Assembly (NCBI RefSeq): GCF_030954495.1
Contig: NZ_JAVHUW010000060.1
Span: 62,001 to 126,000 of the forward strand
Origin: Candidatus Desulfosporosinus nitrosoreducens
Lineage (GTDB): Bacteria > Bacillota > Desulfitobacteriia > Desulfitobacteriales > Desulfitobacteriaceae
Length of the DNA: 64,000 nucleotides
Direction of reading: 5' to 3'
Position 1 is the stretch's first letter; each line of letters starts with the position of its first letter. Positions 1 to 8,488 of the stretch are shown here, piece by piece. Below the pieces are notes generated by a model. The model searched no databases. It was not told the origin of the DNA and saw only the letters and a list, made by a program, of their open reading frames with translations. A program made the position numbers and the translations under genes.

Positions 1-810
1 GCCCATAAAGATTGCGCCCATTTCCGCGGCCACTTTGACATCGTCGAGTTCTCCAAGATGAAGCACGAAAGCCCGTACCCGGCGACGTTGGTAATCGCGA
101 TGGTTTTCCCGTTCTCCGGCAGGAATTCCACCGAAAGCGAGACCCGCCCGGAAAGCATAGTTTACGGCATGAATTACTTGAGTAAAGTTTCCTAAGGGGA
201 AAGCGATGTAATCCTCACCGATTTTAACATTCTCTTCAAGTAATTGCTCAATGACCTCATCGCAAAGGAAAATCATAAACCCTTTACCCATCAAGTTATC
301 AACAATTTTCTTGGCTGCTTTAGAATCTTTAGCGCGTCCAAGAATAACGGCAACGCCTGGGATGGTCCAGTCGACCATTTTAATTCCGTGTTTCCGTACA
401 ACCGGATCGCCTAAAAATCCTGTCCAGGGTTTCACTTTAGGTTCATCCCCGCAGAGATAGTGAATCGTCTCGATTATTTCTGCCGCATAAAGAACGGATT
501 CACCCCAAAGTCTTGCATTTTCAAAAGTAAGTTCTGTCCGTACCTGACTGCGCATGCGGTTTAGAATAGGAACCAGTTCACCCAACGTGGTCACCTTTTC
601 ACCGGAAAGACATGTGATGACCGGGAGATGGTAAGCGGTATCGGGGTAACCAATGGTTTGAGCTGTTCCATAATCTTTGATGGCACGATTAAGAAGAATT
701 TCAGCATAAGTCATGGCAATGACAGTTCCGTCATAAGCTTTGCGCAATAATTTTTTCGGTTGATTGTTAGGATCCTTAATGGCTTCTTCGTAAATTTGTT
801 CCATCGACAT
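1..810 (-). CDS. acsB: Acetyl-CoA synthase (CODH/ACS complex alpha subunit), N-terminal part
   Basis: Open to the window edge, so only about the first 270 residues are visible. The translation has the AcsB/CdhC N-terminal Rossmann-type region that contacts CO dehydrogenase, with stretches such as GEKVTTLGELVP and a segment ending in AAEMGAIFMG. AcsB joins CO, a methyl group from the corrinoid protein and CoA at the Ni-Ni-[4Fe-4S] A cluster to make acetyl-CoA; the A-cluster cysteines lie beyond the window. The start at 810 follows GAAAGGAGG with good spacing; an in-frame ATG at 804 is less well placed. It lies 17 bp downstream of acsA in the same direction, so the two are almost certainly cotranscribed. 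The family call is firm; completeness cannot be judged. Confidence 0.9.
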   Translation of the reverse strand, partial: MSMEQIYEEAIKDPNNQPKKLLRKAYDGTVIAMTYAEILLNRAIKDYGTAQTIGYPDTAYHLPVITCLSGEKVTTLGELVPILNRMRSQVRTELTFENARLWGESVLYAAEIIETIHYLCGDEPKVKPWTGFLGDPVVRKHGIKMVDWTIPGVAVILGRAKDSKAAKKIVDNLMGKGFMIFLCDEVIEQLLEENVKIGEDYIAFPLGNFTQVIHAVNYAFRAGLAFGGIPAGERENHRDYQRRRVRAFVLHLGELDDVKVAAEMGAIFMG

Positions 811-827
811 CAAACATTCCTCCTTTC

Positions 828-2846
828 TTACCAGCCTTGGGCTAATGAGGTTTCATTTTTTTCGGCCGTCTTTTTATGAACGCCGAGTTTCCAGGTCCGG
901 TACTCCAAAGCATCGAGAAGTTTTTGGGCACCAATAACCGGATCTACTTCAAAAATAAAGTTTCCGCCAAAGACATCGTGGGCAATTTGAGTTGCAATGC
1001 CATAGACAAGGTCACTGCCTTCAAGCGGCGGCAGAGAGCCGACATGAGTCGGTAAGCCCATGGTGACAGCCCAAGTACCAATCGCGACTGCCTTTTCATG
1101 CATGGCTTCAGGGGCGGAAGCCACAAACGGTACTTTGGGAACATCGACGCCGAGTTCGTTGGCCATAGCCATGGCTAAATCGATACCGCGGCTGTTGTCC
1201 ACACAGGAACCCACGTGGAAGACCAGCGGTAAACCGGTGGAAAGTTGCGGATTGGCTTGTTCCAGAGTTTTAAGGAAAGATTTAAGTCCTTCTCCGGCAT
1301 AGGCATCCACCGCCAGAGGCGACATCAGGCCAAATTTTGCATAGGCGCCAGCGGAGCAACCTGTTGCAATCACGAAAACGTCATTTTTGACAAGTTCTTT
1401 TAAAACGGCAACATGCCCTTCATCCTGAATCCGCTTGAGGTTGTTGCAACCGGCCATCAAAGCAACTCCCTTAAGTTGTCCGCTTAAAATGGCATCTGTT
1501 AACACGGAAATTGGCCGTTCGGGGCAAATCTTGGCGAAGATTTCGGTAAGCGCTTCGATACTGAAACCGGCAACCAGCTTATGCCGTTCCGAAGGAATGG
1601 AGATTTTCTTCGGATCACGATGTTTGTATGCTTCAATCGCAATACTAACAAGCTTCTGGGCATCTTCCATTGCGGTTTCGGTTTTAAAGGCAACATGCTG
1701 AGCCCCGGGAGTTTTCATGATCGCTTCAGTTGTTATCACTTTTGTGTGGAAACATTCCGCAGCGGTTTGTACGGAGGGATAAATACATTGAATATCAACA
1801 ACCATCGCATCTAAAGCGCCGGTCATAATCGCCATTTCCTGGGATGCGGAGGAAGTTGCCAAATAAACTCCTTCTCTCATGAGCAGCTCATTACCGGTAC
1901 AGCAAATTCCAACAATATTGATTCCTTCGGCGCCAACTTTTTGAGCTTCCGCTTTCATCTTCCGAGCTGCGGCAACCACCATTTCACTCAAGACAGGGTT
2001 ATGTCCGTGAACGGCGATATTTACCATTTTGGGATCAATAACACCGAGATTCGCTTCAGAAACAATGGGTTCAGGGATTCCAAATAAAACGTCGCTTAAA
2101 TTAGTTCCGATATATTCTCCGCCCAAATCAGCCAGTGCAGCTTTAAGACCTCCGAAAATAATATTGACGGGATCATTGTCAACTCCCATGGCTGTTTGAG
2201 CGATTAACTCAGTCACTGTGCCGTCAATTGCTTTAGGCATTACGTTCGTGTGCAAGAATTTTTTACGGCGTCCTTCCGTCAAAAAAGAATCCAGAAAAGC
2301 CAGCGGACGATCTTGATAACGGCCAAAGTCGGCATAACCCAGCTCAACGACCTCGCGGAGAATTTCCTTGTCTTCACGGTCAATTGTGGAAATTCCCAGC
2401 TTCTGCGCGAGTTTATGAAGTTTGGCCGGTGACTTAATTTCGTAATCCGGAGCGTGACCTTCTACCATGGCATGTGCCGTATGCAGAACATGGCGCGCAT
2501 GCTCTGAGTGAGATGCAGTTCCTCCGGCGATTAGGCGTACAAGATTACGAGAGACAATGGTATAGGCAGATGCTCCACAAATCCCCCGGCTGCCGGGGCC
2601 TTCATCTTTTTTCACTCGACAAGGGCCGGCAATACAAATTCTACAGCATACACCTTTATAGCCAAAAGTACACTGCGGCTGTTGAGCAACGACACGGTCA
2701 TACACCGTTTCAATATTTTTACCTTCCAACATTTTTAACATTTGCAAGGTACCCGGGTCTGTCGTACGAACAGGATTTTTAGGATCAACAACTCGCGGTG
2801 CATCCGATGGTCGGGCAGTATGGGTTAAATCCCGATATCTAGGCAT
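828..2846 (-). CDS. acsA: Carbon monoxide dehydrogenase, Ni-Fe catalytic subunit
   Basis: 672 aa, the normal length for monofunctional CooS/AcsA. It interconverts CO2 and CO at the Ni-Fe-S C cluster and channels CO to acetyl-CoA synthase. Cysteines at about 59, 67, 68, 71, 76 and 90 (motif CCRICIAGPC) supply the D and B iron-sulfur clusters. The HGHNPV segment near 281, CCTGNE near 315 and a later GCSAGAYAKFG segment match C-cluster surroundings. It lies between cooC (62 bp upstream) and acsB (17 bp downstream), which places it in the Wood-Ljungdahl branch rather than a standalone CO-oxidation operon. No truncation or missing ligand was noticed. The enzyme is cytoplasmic. Confidence 0.96.
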   Translation of the reverse strand: MPRYRDLTHTARPSDAPRVVDPKNPVRTTDPGTLQMLKMLEGKNIETVYDRVVAQQPQCTFGYKGVCCRICIAGPCRVKKDEGPGSRGICGASAYTIVSRNLVRLIAGGTASHSEHARHVLHTAHAMVEGHAPDYEIKSPAKLHKLAQKLGISTIDREDKEILREVVELGYADFGRYQDRPLAFLDSFLTEGRRKKFLHTNVMPKAIDGTVTELIAQTAMGVDNDPVNIIFGGLKAALADLGGEYIGTNLSDVLFGIPEPIVSEANLGVIDPKMVNIAVHGHNPVLSEMVVAAARKMKAEAQKVGAEGINIVGICCTGNELLMREGVYLATSSASQEMAIMTGALDAMVVDIQCIYPSVQTAAECFHTKVITTEAIMKTPGAQHVAFKTETAMEDAQKLVSIAIEAYKHRDPKKISIPSERHKLVAGFSIEALTEIFAKICPERPISVLTDAILSGQLKGVALMAGCNNLKRIQDEGHVAVLKELVKNDVFVIATGCSAGAYAKFGLMSPLAVDAYAGEGLKSFLKTLEQANPQLSTGLPLVFHVGSCVDNSRGIDLAMAMANELGVDVPKVPFVASAPEAMHEKAVAIGTWAVTMGLPTHVGSLPPLEGSDLVYGIATQIAHDVFGGNFIFEVDPVIGAQKLLDALEYRTWKLGVHKKTAEKNETSLAQGW

Positions 2847-2907
2847 GTTACAACCTCCTCTTTATTAAGATCCCCTTCTCATATTCTTATTGCTACAAAA
2901 GAAAGCC

Positions 2908-3675
2908 TCAGTCATCTCCTTCCTCGATTATTTTCCCGTAAATTTTATTGAGCTGAACTCCCAGAGACCCCTCAGGCAATACTTCACTGCCTGTATTAAT
3001 GGACATTTCCAACAGTTCGTCGCTGTAAGGGATGATGCCAATAAGCTGTTCTGAAGAAAAGCGGTCTCTAAGAAACTTTTCATCGTTTAAATTACGGACT
3101 TTATTGCCGATAACGACGACGCGGGGAATACCAAGCTCTTTGGCAAGCTGTTGAATAACCTGAACCGTTTGAACGCTGACTTTGGAGGGTTCCGTAATAA
3201 TCACTAAAACATCAACACCCAAAGCAGTGCCCCGGGTCAATTGCTCAATACCTGCTCCCATATCCAATATTACGGTGTCTTTCTCCCCTAAGATCAAGGA
3301 GTTTACCAATGCTTGCAGAAAACTGTTTTCTTTGCAATAGCAAGAGGTTCCTCCTCCCTTGATATTACCCATTCGAAAAAAGCGGAGTTGGCCGACAGAT
3401 ACACTGTAATCATCTAAAATGTCATCAACGTTAGGGTTAAGCGGATAAAAAGCGCCGCTTCCCCCCATACGTTCCTCAATAAGCTCCTTCATATCGACGA
3501 TTGGCTTCAAATCTGTCAGCACATCGTCTGAAATTCCCAATATTGTCCCCAAGCTTGCATCCGGGTCTGCGTCAACTGCTAAAACTGTAGCTCCTTTTTG
3601 TACTAACCAACGAGCGAAATTTGCAGTAAAGGTAGTTTTTCCGACACCACCTTTACCGGAGATTGCGATTTTCAA
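2908..3675 (-). CDS. cooC: CODH nickel-insertion ATPase CooC
   Basis: 255 aa MinD/SIMIBI-class P-loop ATPase. The deviant Walker A motif GKGGVGKTT lies at residues 7-15, followed by the VDADPDASLG switch region. A Cys-Tyr-Cys pair at residues 112 and 114 matches the CXC nickel-binding motif of CooC dimers. In this family ATP hydrolysis is coupled to nickel delivery into the CODH C cluster. It is the first gene of the minus-strand cooC-acsA-acsB group. Start at ATG 3675 follows AAAGGAG. The motif and the neighbour make a function other than CODH maturation unlikely. Confidence 0.94.
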   Translation of the reverse strand: MKIAISGKGGVGKTTFTANFARWLVQKGATVLAVDADPDASLGTILGISDDVLTDLKPIVDMKELIEERMGGSGAFYPLNPNVDDILDDYSVSVGQLRFFRMGNIKGGGTSCYCKENSFLQALVNSLILGEKDTVILDMGAGIEQLTRGTALGVDVLVIITEPSKVSVQTVQVIQQLAKELGIPRVVVIGNKVRNLNDEKFLRDRFSSEQLIGIIPYSDELLEMSINTGSEVLPEGSLGVQLNKIYGKIIEEGDD

Positions 3676-3730
3676 AACTCTTCAACTCCTTTGTGATGCA
3701 ATTTAGCGACATATCGGAGACTGTTTTGGT

Positions 3731-3759
3731 ATTATAGATATATTCTTTTTTTCTTTGAC
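3731..3759 (-). promoter_or_regulatory. Candidate promoter of cooC-acsA-acsB
   Basis: On the minus strand a perfect TATAAT (3731-3736) is preceded by 17 bp and then GTCAAA (3754-3759), a poor -35 hexamer. The -10 box lies about 56 bp upstream of the cooC ATG. The weak -35 could mean activator dependence, but that is inference. Confidence 0.35.
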
Positions 3760-3949
3760 TAATCCTGCAAAATTTCTGAATTTATTTTAAAATTACCATT
3801 ATTTTTATTAATAAGTTTATTTTTTCCCGATCAGAATATTGTTATCTATTTTAATTTTCTGTAAATATGAATATTCTGTTAAATCTTTTTTTCATTTTTT
3901 GGCCATATGCATAAAAATTTGTAATTAATTGACCTTTGATATTATTCGC

Positions 3950-3981
3950 TAAAAAAGTCATTATTCCTATCTTTGGAATAA
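3950..3981 (-). terminator. Terminator-like hairpin after the flavin oxidoreductase gene
   Basis: Minus strand: arms TTATTCC and GGAATAA (7 bp, plus-strand 3961-3967 and 3975-3981), then TGAC and a run of six T. Short stem, so only moderate support. Confidence 0.45.
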
Positions 3982-4025
3982 ATATTAAGCACCTCCGAAT
4001 TTTCAAACTCAAAAAGATCTCTTGT

Positions 4026-5024
4026 TCAAACGCCGCTTTTTATTGCCCGTTCAGCCCACTGGGAATCAGCCAGAATTGCCCTGCCAACGCCAATTAAATC
4101 GGCTTTTCCTTCTGTTAATAATTGCTCCGCAGCAAAAGAATCGGTAATCCCGCCTGTTAGAATTACGGGGATTGTTATAACCCTTTTTAAGGCCTCCGTT
4201 AAGGGAGCGAAATAACCTTGCCCACTGAGTCCGGGAACCTGATAACCGGAAAATCCCCCCGAAACATCCAGACAGTCAATCCCGGCCTTGGCAAATTCTT
4301 TAGCCGCGATGAGGCTGTCTTCGCTAGTTACTCCACCTTCCCTATAATCGCAGGCTCCCAGGCGCAAGAGCACCGGGAAGTCTTGTCCAACCACTCCGCG
4401 AACCGCTTCAATGATTTCGAGGTGTATGCGAATACGGTTATGAACATTTCCGCCATACTCGTCGGTCCGCCGATTCGTAAGCGGAGAAAAGAATTGATTG
4501 AGAAGATAACCGTGAGCCGAGTGAATTTCAACTCCGTCAAAACCCGCCTCTTTGCTCCTTCGAGCGGCATCCTGAAAATATTGAACCACTTGATTGATCT
4601 CCGGGCGAGTAAGTTCCCGCGGCAAACTGTCTCCACCTTTACGGGGGTTCACAACGGCTGAAGGACCTACCGGTGTCGTTCCAATAATGTCTTCGCCGGC
4701 TGAGCTTCCGGCATGATTTATTTGCAGCACAGTTTTAGAACCATTTTGGTGAATTTTTTTTGCTAAAGCGCGTAATCCGTCAATCATACGGTCAGAAGCA
4801 GACGACAATTGACCAGCGCTGGCTTTTCCTGTTTCATGAATAAAACTATGTTCAATAATGATCAGGGAAATATATCCCCCTTGAGACTTTTCAGCATAAT
4901 AATCTAAAAGTGCCTGGTTTACCTCCCCTTGCGGAGAAGCTTTTGCGGTAGCCATCGGCGGCATGACCAAACGATTTCTAAGTTCGAGAGCTCCAATATG
5001 AAGGGGTTTCAGTAAATAAGACAT
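4026..5024 (-). CDS. NADH:flavin oxidoreductase, old-yellow-enzyme family
   Basis: 332 aa TIM-barrel flavoprotein. The start is placed at ATG 5024, eight codons inside the longest frame, because GGGAGG lies about 8 nt upstream. Motifs: N-terminal LRNRLVMPPMAT (FMN phosphate/flavin-binding start of the barrel), EIHSAHGYLLNQFFSPLTNRR in the centre with the substrate-binding His pair, and a C-terminal LTGGI...GVGRAILADS phosphate-binding region. The protein ends after the barrel, so it lacks the Fe-S/FAD domains of 2,4-dienoyl-CoA or trimethylamine reductases. Such enzymes reduce activated C=C bonds with NAD(P)H; the substrate is unknown. The degV gene lies downstream on the same strand. Confidence 0.88.
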   Translation of the reverse strand: MSYLLKPLHIGALELRNRLVMPPMATAKASPQGEVNQALLDYYAEKSQGGYISLIIIEHSFIHETGKASAGQLSSASDRMIDGLRALAKKIHQNGSKTVLQINHAGSSAGEDIIGTTPVGPSAVVNPRKGGDSLPRELTRPEINQVVQYFQDAARRSKEAGFDGVEIHSAHGYLLNQFFSPLTNRRTDEYGGNVHNRIRIHLEIIEAVRGVVGQDFPVLLRLGACDYREGGVTSEDSLIAAKEFAKAGIDCLDVSGGFSGYQVPGLSGQGYFAPLTEALKRVITIPVILTGGITDSFAAEQLLTEGKADLIGVGRAILADSQWAERAIKSGV

Positions 5025-5120
5025 GCCCCAATCCTCCCAATATTCCATTTAATTCCAATTGAACCCTTAGAATAGGCTTTAAGAAAAAGAACTTTTACTA
5101 TTTTAATGTAAGAGCCAGTA

Positions 5121-5975
5121 CTATAGCGGCCAAGGATGAAAGACCAGACCAAACGCTCCCGTCCCGACATGAGTGGCAATTACGGCCCCCGCTTCAAACA
5201 AGCGAATATCATGTTCAGGAAAACGAGACTTCAACTCCCTAAGAAGTGCTTCCCCTTCATCCGGGATGTTGACATGCATCACACAAATGCGAAAACGTTT
5301 TCCGCTGGAGATGGCTCTTGTTAACATTTCCAGGACCCGCTGCCATGCTCTTGGGCGAGATCGCACTTTATCAAAGACATCTATCTCCCCCTGTTGATTA
5401 AAGTAGAGAATTGGTTTTATCTGAAGCAAAGTACCCAATAGTGCCGCAGCACCGCCTATCCTTCCACCTTTACGCAAATTCTCCAGAGTATTGACAACAA
5501 AATATAATTCTGTCTGTTCTTTTAAAATTTTTAGATTTGCCATGATTTCCGAGGCACTTAACCCCTGTTCCGCCCACTCCGCTGCAGCCCAGGCTAAAAC
5601 GCCAAGGCCCAGGGCCGATGATTGGGAATCAAAACTATAGATTTTCTTATCTAAAGCCAAGTTGATTGCCATTTGGGCTGACCGCAATGTTCCGCTTATA
5701 GAACTGGAAAGATGAAGACTAATAATCTCCTCTACGCCTTGAGAAAACAGGGATTCATAAGCTTCAAGAAAAGCCCCGACAGAAGGCTGTGACGTTGTTG
5801 ATAAGCCGTTTATCCTTTTAAGCTTTTCAAAATATTGCTTATTTGACAACTCTGTTTCAGGATACGTTTCAGTCCCGACAGTAACAGCGAGGGATACGAC
5901 AAGAATCTGGAATTGCTGCAGGATATCACGGGTCAGATATCCGGTAGAATCCATAACGATTCCTATTTTTCTCAA
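5121..5975 (-). CDS. DegV family fatty-acid-binding protein
   Basis: 284 aa if started at the TTG at 5975, which has GAGGAG 9 nt upstream; the longer frame adds seven residues that overlap that ribosome-binding site. The N-terminal KIGIVMDSTGYL and the central TSQPSVGAF match the two DegV-type signature regions (DSTxxL and TSxPSxxxF). DegV proteins bind a long-chain fatty acid, and FakB members hand it to fatty-acid kinase FakA for phospholipid synthesis. No fakA homologue is in the window, so FakB activity is only possible. Cytoplasmic; no signal peptide. Confidence 0.88.
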   Translation of the reverse strand: MRKIGIVMDSTGYLTRDILQQFQILVVSLAVTVGTETYPETELSNKQYFEKLKRINGLSTTSQPSVGAFLEAYESLFSQGVEEIISLHLSSSISGTLRSAQMAINLALDKKIYSFDSQSSALGLGVLAWAAAEWAEQGLSASEIMANLKILKEQTELYFVVNTLENLRKGGRIGGAAALLGTLLQIKPILYFNQQGEIDVFDKVRSRPRAWQRVLEMLTRAISSGKRFRICVMHVNIPDEGEALLRELKSRFPEHDIRLFEAGAVIATHVGTGAFGLVFHPWPL

Positions 5976-6134
5976 ATCTTTTCTCTCCTCAAACAAAAGC
6001 CTAAATTATCTGTCAATTGCATCTGTCTCCAGTATATCCTAAAATATTGGGGCTAGCAATTCTGTCAACAGCCTAATCAAGAAGCAAAATTGCTCCCTGA
6101 CTGTTGAGATAGTTGCTCTTCTTTGGAATAAAGG

Positions 6135-6163
6135 TTGACAGGATTAACATGGTTTGTTATTAT
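6135..6163 (+). promoter_or_regulatory. Promoter of tRNA-Pro
   Basis: Perfect TTGACA (6135-6140), 17 bp, then TATTAT (6158-6163), ending 25 bp before the mature tRNA start. An overlapping TATAAT sits 3 bp further on with a less favourable 20-bp spacing. Confidence 0.8.
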
Positions 6164-6188
6164 AATATTCGTTCTGACGAACAGAAAG

Positions 6189-6265
6189 CGGGGCGTAGCG
6201 CAGTTTGGTAGCGCGCTTGGTTCGGGACCAAGAGGCCGTGGGTTCGAATCCCGTCGCCCCGACCA
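6189..6265 (+). tRNA. tRNA-Pro (anticodon CGG)
   Basis: 77 nt cloverleaf. Acceptor arms CGGGGCG and CGCCCCG pair perfectly. The anticodon stem CTTGG/CCAAG encloses loop TTCGGGA, giving anticodon CGG, which reads CCG. The T arm contains GGTTCGAATCC, and the CCA end is encoded. The gene stands alone with its own promoter and a terminator just downstream. Confidence 0.97.
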
Positions 6266-6275
6266 TTGTAGAGTG

Positions 6276-6312
6276 AAGGTTTTCTTGGAAAAGGAAGCCT
6301 TTTTTATTTTTA
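6276..6312 (+). terminator. Terminator of tRNA-Pro
   Basis: AAGGTTTT pairs with GAAGCCTT (8 bp including two G-T wobbles) around a 10-nt loop, followed directly by TTTTTATTTTT. It begins 10 nt after the CCA end. Confidence 0.7.
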
Positions 6313-6605
6313 TGTTTTTAACTTTTAAAATTGATATGCACATGATTTGAAATTATTGTGATATGATATAAAAAGACTATCATGGTTTCACTGACTTGTC
6401 GATAGGAAATCGATATACTGGCGATCGTTTTTATGTATGGAAACATTTTGTACTTTTGCCAAGGAACAATCACTTTCTAAGCGCCGAAAAAAGCTCACAG
6501 CTTTGTTAAAGTTGGATAATAAAAACCCCCACCGTTTTCTGATGAGGGCCTATCAGAGCATATCCCTGAATAAGGCTAAAGTTAAGTGCGCAACCTTGAA
6601 CAAAC
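6313..6605. other. Intergenic region between tRNA-Pro and the chemoreceptor-like gene
   Basis: About 290 bp. A 70-codon plus-strand frame here (6437-6649) runs into the 3' end of the chemoreceptor-like gene and shows no ribosome-binding site or recognisable domain. On the minus strand TCTGAT/ATCAGA arms near 6538-6557, followed further on by TTTTT, may form a weak terminator for the gene at 6606. Nothing else stands out. Confidence 0.5.
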
Positions 6606-7412
6606 CTATAGATTGCCCATCATCACAAGTTTTTCTGCCATTTGGGTAATTTGCACTAAAGCATTTGTAAGTTCCGTCGCTGCAGTTGCTTGAGAATCAG
6701 TGACTCCGCTCAATTGTTTCACTGATTCCACCAAATTATTAACGGAAATTCGTACACCATTAAGATCCGACTCAATTTCATTCGTTGAGATCTTAGTTGA
6801 CTCGGCCAACTTTCTTATCTCATCGGCAACCACAGAAAATCCTTTGCCATGCTCTCCGGCACGAGCTGCTTCAATCGATGAATTAATACCCAGAATATTA
6901 CTCTGAGCTGAGATCTTATTAATCTTAACTGTTACTTTATTGGTATGCTCAACTTCCTCCATAACCTTATCCGTCTCATCAATCATAGCTTTCGTAGTTG
7001 CTGCCAGCTCCTCCGAGGCGGCTGTAAGGTTTTCTGAAATTGCCGAAATTTCCTCCACCGCAGCAAGAATCTCCTGCCCGGCCTTAAGTAAGTTATCGTA
7101 ATGTTCGGTTGAAATACTTACGGTAATGCATCCAACAATCGTGCCATTTTCCCGGATAGGATGAGCTATGCCAACATAAGGAATACCCAAAACTTCTTTG
7201 GGAATACGTTTTACAATGCGGCTGCCTGTGCGAAGGGCTTCTTCAGTTGCCGTATTTTTAGGTATTAAATCTCCGGCTGTTAGGTTTAAGTTTAGACGTG
7301 GTCCGGGACATGCCGCCAGCACCTTTTCGGTATCCATTAAAGTAATCGCTGTTTCTGTATCAAAGAGGTCCTGTAATTCACCAACGATTTCCAAATAAGA
7401 ATTAAGTTTCAA
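6606..7412 (-). CDS. Soluble methyl-accepting-chemotaxis-like signalling protein
   Basis: 268 aa. TTG start at 7412 with GGAGG 9 nt upstream. Residues 1-105 form a small sensor domain (C-P-G-P near 34-37; [13 protein letters not shown] near 90-100). A helical stretch, [22 protein letters not shown], leads into an MCP signalling hairpin whose tip contains [16 protein letters not shown] near 187-202. No transmembrane segment is visible, so the receptor is cytoplasmic. The signalling domain is short for an MCP and ends soon after the second helix, as in the compact soluble receptors of Clostridia. The ligand is unknown; no che genes are nearby. Confidence 0.85.
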   Translation of the reverse strand: MKLNSYLEIVGELQDLFDTETAITLMDTEKVLAACPGPRLNLNLTAGDLIPKNTATEEALRTGSRIVKRIPKEVLGIPYVGIAHPIRENGTIVGCITVSISTEHYDNLLKAGQEILAAVEEISAISENLTAASEELAATTKAMIDETDKVMEEVEHTNKVTVKINKISAQSNILGINSSIEAARAGEHGKGFSVVADEIRKLAESTKISTNEIESDLNGVRISVNNLVESVKQLSGVTDSQATAATELTNALVQITQMAEKLVMMGNL

Positions 7413-7629
7413 TTTAAATGACCTCCGATTATTATAAAATAAAGATTAATTTTAATATTTACTGACATTCTAGTATGCTTTAGCGTTAAAATCAACTGTT
7501 TGGCTTTAAACTATGTTTTTTTCTTTAATTGTTCTGATTTCGCAAGATTTTCTTTAAGCTGCACTTGTTTCAGACACATGATAAAATAGATATTATTTTA
7601 ATTTTAATAGAGAGTAAAAGGAGCCAAAA

Positions 7630-8172
7630 ATGCTGAAAGGTAAACGTATCAGGATTCGTCCTATAGAAGAAGATGATATTGACCTTTTATATCAGTGGAC
7701 AACTGATGAAGAAGTTAACTATTGGTCCAGCGGCGCTTGGCCGCTAAATTCCCTGCAAACCAAAGATCAACTAGCCGAAAAATATCTGGACAGTCAACCG
7801 GATAGTTACAGGTACGCCATTTTAAACGAAAAGGATTCTTTAATCGGGACAATAGGTTTTAAGGAAATCAATGTTCCCAGCCGCTCGGCAACTCTTTTCG
7901 TCGTTTTAGGCGATAAAACATGCTGGAATCAAGGTTATGGGACTGATGCCCTTATTACCTTTGCGCGCTTTCTTTTTACCCAGTGGAATTTTCATAGAAT
8001 CTCCCTGGACACTTGGGATGAAAATCTTCGAGCTATCAGAGCTTACGAAAAAGTAGGTTTTAAAGTCGAAGGCCGCCAGCGCGAAGCTCGTTTTGTCTTA
8101 GGAAATTATCATGATGCCATACTCATGGGCTTATTGCGTCATGAGTTCCTGTCTCTGCACGGGAAATTATAG
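7630..8172 (+). CDS. GNAT N-acetyltransferase, RimJ/RimL type
   Basis: 180 aa. An N-terminal IRIRPIEEDDIDLLYQW strand-helix, NQGYGTDALITFARFLF acetyl-CoA-binding region (about 98-114) and DTWDENLRAIRAYEKVGFKVEGRQRE (about 124-149) are typical of the RimJ/RimL branch. The start at 7630 follows AAAGGAG. The substrate cannot be predicted; members acetylate ribosomal proteins, amino acids, polyamines or antibiotics. It precedes the riboflavin riboswitch by about 55 bp but is transcribed from its own upstream region. Confidence 0.87.
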   Translation: MLKGKRIRIRPIEEDDIDLLYQWTTDEEVNYWSSGAWPLNSLQTKDQLAEKYLDSQPDSYRYAILNEKDSLIGTIGFKEINVPSRSATLFVVLGDKTCWNQGYGTDALITFARFLFTQWNFHRISLDTWDENLRAIRAYEKVGFKVEGRQREARFVLGNYHDAILMGLLRHEFLSLHGKL

Positions 8173-8226
8173 GTTGCCAAATCAAACGGCCTGGAGTAAA
8201 CTATAGTTAAATTTAATAATGATAAT

Positions 8227-8335
8227 ATCCTCTGGGGTTGGGTGAAATTCCCTATCGGCGGTAAAGCCCGCGAGCCTTCTGGCAGATCCGGTGAAATTCC
8301 GGGGCCGACAGTAAAGTCTGGATGAGAAGAGGAAT
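8227..8335 (+). ncRNA. FMN riboswitch (RFN element)
   Basis: Contains the conserved RFN pieces in order: GGGTGAAATTCCC, the ATCGGCGGT segment, AAAGCCCGCGAGCC, GGTGAAATTCCGGGGCCGACAGT and GGATGAGAAGAGGA. The first ATCCTCT and last AGAGGAA pair to close the P1 helix. It stands directly upstream of ribD-ribE-ribBA-ribH. With the terminator hairpin about 50 nt further on it should stop transcription of the operon when FMN is abundant. Confidence 0.96.
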
Positions 8336-8384
8336 GGATAAGGATGCGTTTTTCTGCGCTTTTTTAACTATGACTTTTGATTCG

Positions 8385-8414
8385 ACACCCAAGGATAGGC
8401 GGGTGTTTTTTATT
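8385..8414 (+). terminator. Riboswitch-controlled terminator before ribD
   Basis: Arms ACACCC (8385-8390) and GGGTGT (8401-8406) are followed by a T-rich run, TTTTTTATTTG. It sits between the FMN aptamer and the ribD start and is the expected expression platform. Confidence 0.85.
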
Positions 8415-8488
8415 TGCCTTTTTATTTGTTATAGAGATTTTTACGCTTTTTGGGAGACAATAAATAACGCCGTTAAGAAAGGATTCTT

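Larger units (their letters stand above)
3676..4025. other. AT-rich intergenic region upstream of cooC
   Basis: 350 bp without a credible gene. It holds a weak candidate promoter for the CODH operon near its left end and a small terminator-like hairpin near its right end. The middle (about 3780-3940) is a run of A/T-rich sequence in which I see no operator palindrome or riboswitch. Confidence 0.6.

Noticed and set aside
6077-6343. 88-codon minus-strand frame across the tRNA-Pro gene (contains [20 protein letters not shown])
   Set aside because: This is the well-known spurious translation of the antisense strand of a tRNA-Pro gene.
6437-6649. 70-codon plus-strand frame
   Set aside because: No ribosome-binding site, no domain, and it overlaps the end of the chemoreceptor-like gene on the other strand.
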